NCBI GenBank assembly: GCA_016186145.1
Contig: JACPMF010000002.1
Coordinates: 1-64,000 of the forward strand
Length of the DNA stretch: 64,000 nt
Origin: Candidatus Sungiibacteriota bacterium
GTDB taxonomy: Bacteria; Patescibacteria; Paceibacteria; Sungbacterales; SURF-37
Reading direction: 5' to 3'
The position numbers and the translations under genes are program-made. The notes under the pieces are model-generated. The model did no database searches, had not been told where the DNA came from, and saw only the letters and a program-made list of their open reading frames with translations. Positions 57,966-64,000 of the stretch are shown here, in pieces. Each line of letters begins with the position of its first letter. Position 1 is the first letter of the stretch.

Positions 57966-59056
57966 TTCAATACTGCCTTATATATCTCGATATATTCCTT
58001 TGCCACCTTATCCCAACTCATTCTCTTTGCAAAATCAACCGACCCTTTCGAAAACTTTTCTTTCAGACGCGGGTCCAAGAGGATTTTAACAGCCGCAGCC
58101 GCCGCAGCGCCAGAATTCCTCGGCTCAACAAGAATACTATTTTCCCCATTTTCAACGGCATCTTCAGCTCCATTTCCGTATGTGCCGACAATAGGCAAAC
58201 CCGCTGCTGCAGCTTCCAAAAAAGCGAGGCCGAACCCCTCCACATCTCCCCGGTCATCATAAGGCAGCAACATGAAGAGCTCGGCATTTCTATAAAGAGC
58301 CCTTAGAAACGGACGGCGTATCCCGAAAAAACAAAACGTTTTATCGGCAACGCCAAGACTTTCTGCCGGCGTGTTTTTAATATCGTGCCCGACAACGACA
58401 TAATTGAGTCGGGGAAATTGCTTTATCACCTCGGCGAATGCCAAAAAAGAATATTCATATCCCTTCCGTTTTTTACCGCCGCCGACACTTAACATATACG
58501 GCTTCATTCTTTGAATCACAGCGCGTTCTTCTTCTATAAGTTCATCGTGATTGCTTCCGTCAAATTCACGCGAATCAACCGCATGACTGATGACGGAGAT
58601 ATCAAGACCTTTTGCCCGCAAGGAAATTTCTCTTTTTGTGTAATTTGAAACAGCAATAACTCGATCGGCGCGCCTATACGCCCAGCCGAGAAGCAGTCTT
58701 TTTACCGGATTCTGAAGTGGTTGAATCGCGCCGGTTCCCACGGCAGTAATTACAAGCCGCTTGCCAAGGCCGAGTGAAGCAACCGCGGCTATGACGCCAT
58801 AGGGAAAACCGTCGAGAGCGTGAATAATATCACATTTTTTAAAAAAAGATCGGATTCGGGGAATCCTAAAAATCATTTTTAACATATCCGAATGCAATAC
58901 CGGCGCCTCCAAGGGGTGCCCGCAATCTTCCACGGTAAGAACAACCGGCCGTACTGCAGGACATGCCGCGGAAATCCCCGCTATGAAAGACAAGCCAAAA
59001 CGTCCGGCTCCGGTATCCTCTTTTAAGTCATGATTTAGGTAGCAAATACGCATCAT
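57935..59056 (-). CDS. GT4-family glycosyltransferase
   Basis: 373 residues. RICYLNHDLKEDTGAGRFGLSF starts the GT-B N-domain, YMLSVGGGKKRKGYEYSFLAF begins the C-domain, and GFGLAFLEAAAAGLPIVGTYGNG is the E-x7-E donor-binding region. It is probably cytoplasmic or membrane-peripheral and adds a sugar to the lipid-linked chain. It ends in junction-repeat-coded residues. The flippase gene lies 6 bp upstream on the same strand. Confidence 0.9.
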   Translation of the reverse strand: MMRICYLNHDLKEDTGAGRFGLSFIAGISAACPAVRPVVLTVEDCGHPLEAPVLHSDMLKMIFRIPRIRSFFKKCDIIHALDGFPYGVIAAVASLGLGKRLVITAVGTGAIQPLQNPVKRLLLGWAYRRADRVIAVSNYTKREISLRAKGLDISVISHAVDSREFDGSNHDELIEEERAVIQRMKPYMLSVGGGKKRKGYEYSFLAFAEVIKQFPRLNYVVVGHDIKNTPAESLGVADKTFCFFGIRRPFLRALYRNAELFMLLPYDDRGDVEGFGLAFLEAAAAGLPIVGTYGNGAEDAVENGENSILVEPRNSGAAAAAAVKILLDPRLKEKFSKGSVDFAKRMSWDKVAKEYIEIYKAVLKSKIKHQNAK

Positions 59057-59062
59057 ATTTCT

Positions 59063-60451
59063 TTACCCGCCGCGCCGTCTCCCGGTTGCCGATCTAAAAA
59101 AAGACCTGCCCTCCAGAAGGGCTCTTCTCATCAAGAGCCGATCGTCTTCGTCAAAAGAAAAAAACATTCCGACTGGGAACCCCAAGACGGGATACTTTTT
59201 CCCTATTTGGCGGTATAAGAACCAGGTCCGCCAAATAACAGGAACAACCCCACCAACTCCCGCAGCAAGAATTCCTATGAACGGGGCCAAAAGAATAAAA
59301 AGTCCGAAATTGATCGCGATCTCCGCGAAAAGCCTCGCGGCCAAAACTTTTTGCTCTCTTAGCGCGGTAAGAACAGCCATCTCCAGCTGCTGCATCCCGT
59401 GGAAAGGAACAGAAACGAGAAAGACGGTAAAAAGAGGTATTGCAGAAAGATACTTCGGGAATAAAAACCCAACAACCAGCGGCACAAAGAAAAAAGCGGC
59501 CGCCGCAAGGACCATTCCGAACAAAAGGGAGTACTTCATGCCGCGGCCAAAAATATAGCTAAGGCGCTTAAAATCATTCACTTCCCACGCGAGCAGTGAT
59601 GACGCCGCCGCCGGAAACAAGCCCTTTACCATAGTTATCAAATTTGCGGCAAGGGCATAAAGAGCAACCGCTTCCGTTCCCAAAAAGGTTACGATGAGCC
59701 ACGGTTGAACTGGTTTTGCCGCCTTCTTTACCGCGGAGCGAAGCAACAGCCACGGTCCGTAGCGCTTAACAATCGACTTAAACACAAACTCTTTTGACGC
59801 CGTTACGCCCCGTAAAAACCCCCGATACTCCCGAAAGAACGGCATAGCTACATACACAAGCGAAATCAAAACACCGACAAGTGTCGCGGCAAGCACGGTA
59901 CTGATAGAGAGCCCTCCGAAAAAGAAAAACCAGGAAACAAGAACGAGCTTAGACGCTTCTTCTACGGCCGCGGCGCCAAGCCCCCGCAGCGACACCACTG
60001 CTCCTAAAAAAAGCTCGCCGATTGAACGGATTGCCCGAAGCCCCGCAATAAAACTTGCAACTTGAATATATGAACCAATATCCTTACCGTATATCTTTGC
60101 AACAATGTCGGCGCCGAAAAACAGCGCGAACGTCACGACAACGCCAAATCCAATTTTTAAAAAAGCGATCTCGGTAAAAAGCCGTTTTGCTTTCTCTTTA
60201 CGATTATCACCAAGCTCCCGGGTAATATCATTTTGAACCACTTCGTCAAACAGGTTTACGGAAAACACGCCATAGAGCACGAGAGCAGAAAGCACCAACT
60301 GATACAATCCGAACTCGTAAACCGAGAGCGCGGTAAGCGTAAGGAAAGAACTGGTAAGGCCGACGAAGGTGTTCGCCGATCCCCAAAGGCGCCCGAGCAG
60401 GTTTCCCCGCACAAAGCGTTCGGCAAAAGAATGAGGCGGTTTATAATTCAT
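59063..60451 (-). CDS. Wzx-like polysaccharide flippase (MATE/MOP fold)
   Basis: 462 residues and about 12-14 transmembrane helices (for example SSFLTLTALSVYEFGLYQLVL, LVLVSWFFFFGGLSISTVLAA, LLFGMVLAAAAFFFVPLVVGF). The pattern and length match lipid-linked oligosaccharide flippases of the MOP superfamily. It would move the undecaprenyl-linked unit to the outer face for the ligase/polymerase. It overlaps the GT-C gene by 11 bases. A basic tail (RSATGRRRGG) ends it. Confidence 0.88.
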   Translation of the reverse strand: MNYKPPHSFAERFVRGNLLGRLWGSANTFVGLTSSFLTLTALSVYEFGLYQLVLSALVLYGVFSVNLFDEVVQNDITRELGDNRKEKAKRLFTEIAFLKIGFGVVVTFALFFGADIVAKIYGKDIGSYIQVASFIAGLRAIRSIGELFLGAVVSLRGLGAAAVEEASKLVLVSWFFFFGGLSISTVLAATLVGVLISLVYVAMPFFREYRGFLRGVTASKEFVFKSIVKRYGPWLLLRSAVKKAAKPVQPWLIVTFLGTEAVALYALAANLITMVKGLFPAAASSLLAWEVNDFKRLSYIFGRGMKYSLLFGMVLAAAAFFFVPLVVGFLFPKYLSAIPLFTVFLVSVPFHGMQQLEMAVLTALREQKVLAARLFAEIAINFGLFILLAPFIGILAAGVGGVVPVIWRTWFLYRQIGKKYPVLGFPVGMFFSFDEDDRLLMRRALLEGRSFFRSATGRRRGG

Positions 60452-62207
60452 AAATTTCTACAAATTTTCCGAGGCGCTGTATCCGAAAAAGATCCGCCAA
60501 CGAAATCGTCGCAATCTCTCCGCCGGCGTCCGTCGCCGTTTCGAATTTTTGCCCGGCGCCGTTATCAAAACGCGCGACCAGGCGGCTTTGCCGAACCAAT
60601 GCCGCCGACCGCGGATCTAAATCGCGTCTGTCAAAATAGTCATACTCCACTATGAAATAGCGAAATCCTTGTTTTCTGAAAAATTCAGCGTCGCTGATTT
60701 TTCTTTCTTGCGAATCACGCGATACAAAGTGCAAGTTTAAAAAATGATACGCCGGTTTGGGATATAGTTCATCCGAAAACCTCAAGCGGGCGTAATCGGC
60801 GGCGCGAAGAGCGCCCGAATCAATCCGCTCAAGATTCTTAATCCCTTCTTTGGTATTAGGAATTCGCAAATACTGGGAGTCGGCAAGAATTTTTTCACCC
60901 TCAAGGATATGCCGCGCTACCCACGCGCTCGCTTCCAACCGGGTATCGGGTTGAAAAATTAACCAGTCATAGCGAAAATCAGTTACGGATTGCCAGCCAA
61001 AAAACAAAATAACAAATAAAGCAGTAATCAAGTACTTCAATACAGCGCTGTATTGAAGTATTGCTAAGGCTACCAATTTATTCCACAATACGTCGGCGGT
61101 GTGGCCGGCAAAAACGGCAAAGAGTGGCAGGATAAAAATCAGACCGCGCGGGATGGGATTAAAGAAAGAATACAACAGTGCTAAGTACAAAACGACAAAA
61201 AGCGCACCACCCAAAACCCACCGAGGGTTTCTCTTAAAAAACAGAAACGCGGCCCCAAGAAGCGCAAAAACAAAGAGAATCGTTTCGTAACGAAGCAGAA
61301 GTTTGGTGTAAAACCACACGAACTCAATCAGGCCTAAAATACTTTTATCAGCGAGGCCGGAAAGCCTCTGAACGACATCCACGCTTGGGCCGGAAGCGCC
61401 CTCCGCCCTTGTAAAACCGTACGGATAAAGCGCTACAAAGATAAGCGAGATTAACGCGAACAAAAGAATCGAAAAAATAAACTTCCGATCAACGATTTTT
61501 TTCCAAAAGGGAGTAGTTGCGGGCCGAAAGAAGTGAGCAAGCATGAACGGAACAAGCCCCACGACGCTTGCAGTATTTATCCCACCGACAGACACGCCAA
61601 GAAGAATCCCTATAGCGGCATATATTTTTGAGCCGCCCTCGCCGGCAGCAATTTTTGCCGAGAGAAACCAAACCGCATAGATTAACAAAGCCGCCGGCAT
61701 CCAATGCCGAACCACCTGGGAAAGCTGTAAATGATAAAAACTTACCGCGAGAAACAACGCCGCAAAAAGACCCGCCTTTTCGCTTTGAAAAAGTTTTCTG
61801 GCAAGAAGATAAACGAGAAATATATTGGCAATTCCAAAAAAAGCATTAAAAACTCTTCCAATAAGCCATATAAAACCGGGATCAACCGCAAGAGTATTCT
61901 TATAGTCAGTAAACGGCGGCAGACCGGAAAGCAAATAATGAATGCCGACAAACGGCGCAAGACCGATCAAATAAAAATAAGACGGCCCGGGAGGGTAGTA
62001 AAGAACTTTTTTAAACTCATCCTGATGCAACGCGGGGACTAAAGTTTTCAACTCCGCCATCTTGAGTGCGCCGTATATGAGCGCGGGCTCATCTTTAACC
62101 AAAAAAAGCGGGAAGCCGTAAGCAATTCCCCCGAGGCGCAAGAATAGCGCGAGAAAAAGAATCCAGAAAATCGGCCTTTTTATAATTTTGAAAATCGGAT
62201 ACGCCAT
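60441..62207 (-). CDS. GT-C membrane glycosyltransferase (PMT/ArnT-like)
   Basis: 588 residues. The first loop after helix 1 has FLVKDEPALIYGALKMAE, an acidic pair as in GT39/GT83 enzymes, then about ten transmembrane helices (to about residue 400) and a C-terminal extracytoplasmic domain of about 180 residues. Such enzymes use polyprenyl-phosphate sugars as donors on the outer face. The gene downstream of the neighbour at 62180 makes exactly such a donor. It overlaps both neighbours. Confidence 0.87.
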   Translation of the reverse strand: MAYPIFKIIKRPIFWILFLALFLRLGGIAYGFPLFLVKDEPALIYGALKMAELKTLVPALHQDEFKKVLYYPPGPSYFYLIGLAPFVGIHYLLSGLPPFTDYKNTLAVDPGFIWLIGRVFNAFFGIANIFLVYLLARKLFQSEKAGLFAALFLAVSFYHLQLSQVVRHWMPAALLIYAVWFLSAKIAAGEGGSKIYAAIGILLGVSVGGINTASVVGLVPFMLAHFFRPATTPFWKKIVDRKFIFSILLFALISLIFVALYPYGFTRAEGASGPSVDVVQRLSGLADKSILGLIEFVWFYTKLLLRYETILFVFALLGAAFLFFKRNPRWVLGGALFVVLYLALLYSFFNPIPRGLIFILPLFAVFAGHTADVLWNKLVALAILQYSAVLKYLITALFVILFFGWQSVTDFRYDWLIFQPDTRLEASAWVARHILEGEKILADSQYLRIPNTKEGIKNLERIDSGALRAADYARLRFSDELYPKPAYHFLNLHFVSRDSQERKISDAEFFRKQGFRYFIVEYDYFDRRDLDPRSAALVRQSRLVARFDNGAGQKFETATDAGGEIATISLADLFRIQRLGKFVEIYEL

Positions 62208-62887
62208 GGTTCAATAAGCCCTTCCCAAATTATATGGGTATTTATTTTTGATTGGCCGGCTCTGCGTTCCGTAAAAACAATTGGGATTTCCTTTATACGC
62301 GCGCTACGGCGGTAAAACATTGTCCGAAGCGTAAACCACCAGGCATAACCGGACGGTTTTATTTTTTCGAAAGGCACCATCTTAAGAAAGTCGGTTCTCA
62401 TACAGGAAAAACCGGCAGTACAATCCCGAATCGGCAGCCCGGTAATAAACCGCACGTATATATTCCCACCCCAAGAAAGAATCCTTCGCCATAACTCCCA
62501 ATTCTCGATCCCGCCACCCTGCATATACCGCGACCCGATAACAAGATCACGGTTCTCTGCCGCCCCAACCAATGCAGGAATGTACTTTGGATTGTGTGAA
62601 AAATCAGCATCAATAGTAACAACACAGTCATCACCCTCTTCGCTTAAAACCTTCCGGAACGCCGTTTGATAAGCCGACCCCATGCCAAGCTTTTCCGAAC
62701 GCGTCATGACCGACACGCGCGAATCCTTTGCGGCATATTCGCGCACCAAACCGGCGGTGCCATCAGGAGACCCATCGTCAATCACCAAAATTCTTGTGTC
62801 CTCGGGCATATACCGAAAAATTTCCGTAATAAGCAAAACGATGTTCTCCCGTTCGTTGTAGGTTGGGATAATAATACGCGCTTTCAT
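62180..62887 (-). CDS. DPM1-like GT2 polyprenyl-phosphate glycosyltransferase
   Basis: 235 residues, GT-A fold. IIIPTYNERENIVLLITEIF, VIDDGSPDGTAGLV, VTIDADFSHNPKYIPAL and VIGSRYMQGG match dolichyl/polyprenyl-phosphate mannose synthase; SKINTHIIWEGL closes the domain. There is no C-terminal transmembrane segment, so it is peripheral. It would make polyprenyl-phosphate hexose for the adjacent GT-C enzyme. It overlaps that gene by 28 bases. Confidence 0.93.
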   Translation of the reverse strand: MKARIIIPTYNERENIVLLITEIFRYMPEDTRILVIDDGSPDGTAGLVREYAAKDSRVSVMTRSEKLGMGSAYQTAFRKVLSEEGDDCVVTIDADFSHNPKYIPALVGAAENRDLVIGSRYMQGGGIENWELWRRILSWGGNIYVRFITGLPIRDCTAGFSCMRTDFLKMVPFEKIKPSGYAWWFTLRTMFYRRSARIKEIPIVFTERRAGQSKINTHIIWEGLIEPWRIRFSKL

Positions 62888-62902
62888 GAAAAAAAATAGA
62901 AA

Positions 62903-64000
62903 CTAGGAAAATAGTGCAATAAACTTCGGCAAGACCTTATTAAGATCGTACTTTTTAACCCACCCCTTTTCTTCTTCCGAAGTGCGGCGCATATCAGAAG
63001 TCGGCTCGGTAAGCAACTCAACAATTTTTGCCGCAAATCCGTTAATATCCCCGCTCCTGACAATATATTTCTGAAGTATTGGTGGCGTTATCTCTCCTAC
63101 TCCGCCAACGTTGCTTGCAACATACGGAACGCCTGCGGCCATTGCCTCCAAAAGAACATGCGGGAATCCTTCTTCCTCGGACGGCATAAAGAAAACATCG
63201 GCAGCCGCAAAATAATTTTCAATTTCCGCATTAGGAACACTCCCGATTAAACGAACAAATCGTCCCAACCCTTGGTTTTTAACTTCCAACCTTAACCTTT
63301 CAAGCTCCGGGCCGTCGCCAACAATAACAAATATAACATTTTTAGACTGCCCTGTAACCGATTTAACGACGGGCACGATCACATGCGCCCCCTTCCTCCG
63401 CGACAGACGGTGCACAAAAAGAACTATTTTCCTATTACTGTCCACTCCGAATCTTTTCTTCGCAGAGCCACGATCATGACCATTATCAAAACGAAGTATT
63501 TTAATCCAATTCGGCAGGATAATTATACGCTTTCGATCCAGGCGATAACGGCGGCCGTATTCTGATGCGATACCGGCCGTTCCGGTAACTAAAATGTTGT
63601 GCCGCATTGCAAACCGAAATACGGTTTCCTCAAAAAATGAACGGCGATAAAGCCATGGCGCCCCGCAATTCCAATAATACGAAACGCCGCCAAAAAATGC
63701 CGTAACAAACCACGACGCCAATGCTCCATAAAACGAATAATGCGTGTAAAAATATCTTCTGCCCCTCATACGCTCGCGCATCAAAATAAAAAGAAGTTCT
63801 CCAAATCGTAGCGGCGGAAACGAAAACCTCTGACAATAAAAACGAAAAGGCGCATTACCAGGCAATAATTTTGCTTTTTCAATAACTAAAAAAATATCCA
63901 GATTCTCTCGCGCGCGCTCCAATAATTGATACAAATTAAAAAAATGGCTGCCGGTGGCAGGATCATACATCGGAAGAATATAGCAAATACCGGGTCTATG
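62903..64000 (-). CDS. GT4-family glycosyltransferase, 5' end beyond the window
   Basis: The open frame continues through the right edge: codons upstream of the ATG at 63970 read GICYILP, the typical first strand of a GT4 enzyme, so the true start lies outside. Visible protein is about 365 residues. IVLFVHRLSRRKGAHVIVPVV begins the C-domain and EEGFPHVLLEAMAAGVPYVASNVGG is the E-x7-E donor-binding region. It is one more member of the glycan-assembly set, 15 bp downstream of nothing visible and 15 bp before the DPM1-like gene. Confidence 0.88.
   Translation of the reverse strand, partial: HRPGICYILPMYDPATGSHFFNLYQLLERARENLDIFLVIEKAKLLPGNAPFRFYCQRFSFPPLRFGELLFILMRERMRGRRYFYTHYSFYGALASWFVTAFFGGVSYYWNCGAPWLYRRSFFEETVFRFAMRHNILVTGTAGIASEYGRRYRLDRKRIIILPNWIKILRFDNGHDRGSAKKRFGVDSNRKIVLFVHRLSRRKGAHVIVPVVKSVTGQSKNVIFVIVGDGPELERLRLEVKNQGLGRFVRLIGSVPNAEIENYFAAADVFFMPSEEEGFPHVLLEAMAAGVPYVASNVGGVGEITPPILQKYIVRSGDINGFAAKIVELLTEPTSDMRRTSEEEKGWVKKYDLNKVLPKFIALFS

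Overview
The window reads as one stretch of a Candidate Phyla Radiation (Patescibacteria, Parcubacteria-like) chromosome. The reasons are the gene repertoire (a VirD4-like ATPase beside an orphan membrane protein, a sigma-region-4/HARE-HTH protein, repeated PG_binding_1 proteins, a small GIY-YIG protein, a four-helix-bundle protein), tightly packed and often overlapping genes, weak Shine-Dalgarno use, and UGA used as a stop. The finer lineage cannot be decided from this sequence. No rRNA, tRNA or CRISPR array was seen.

Layout. 0-15.4 kb is mostly housekeeping on the minus strand: a partial VirD4-like ATPase, secF/secD, secA, a VKOR-DoxX pair, two tandem AdoMetDC-family (SpeD/SpeH) genes, a ribosome hibernation factor, a PurD-like ATP-grasp protein and murB. 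15.4-18.5 kb holds two surface proteins (one frameshifted), a probable small RNA and several structured intergenic elements. 18.5-64 kb is a long surface-glycan locus: initiating sugar transferase, O-antigen ligase/polymerase-like protein, Wzx-like flippase, GT-A/GT-B/GT-C glycosyltransferases, nucleotide-sugar epimerases and dehydrogenases, a DegT-family PLP enzyme, two sets of nonulosonic (sialic-type) acid genes (one NeuC-like, two NeuB-like, two NeuA-like), methyltransferases, and a sulfation module (sulfotransferase, CysQ-like phosphatase, and one polypeptide joining a pyruvate-kinase domain to ATP sulfurylase and APS kinase).

How the parts fit. The locus predicts an envelope polysaccharide started on a lipid carrier, decorated with nonulosonic acids and other deoxy or amino sugars, methylated, and sulfated from PAPS. 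No sulfate or PAPS reductase is visible, so PAPS is probably made for sulfation rather than assimilation.

Non-coding structure. The window is rich in inverted repeats not explained by ordinary terminators. (1) A 14-bp CCCGTTAG-type inverted repeat brackets the GIY-YIG gene, and a related repeat brackets an ORF-less segment 2 kb away. (2) A 23-bp AATGCTAAAT-type inverted repeat brackets the four-helix-bundle gene, with an ORF-less relative at 54.6 kb. (3) Long multi-helix elements at 12.6, 14.2, 15.6, 18.2 and 50.3 kb keep a shared architecture while their helix sequences change; two of them carry a 125-nt module with compensatory substitutions. (4) Palindromic segments sit in frame inside murB and neuA. 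(5) Low-complexity AT-rich word repeats fill many other gene junctions and often supply stop codons.
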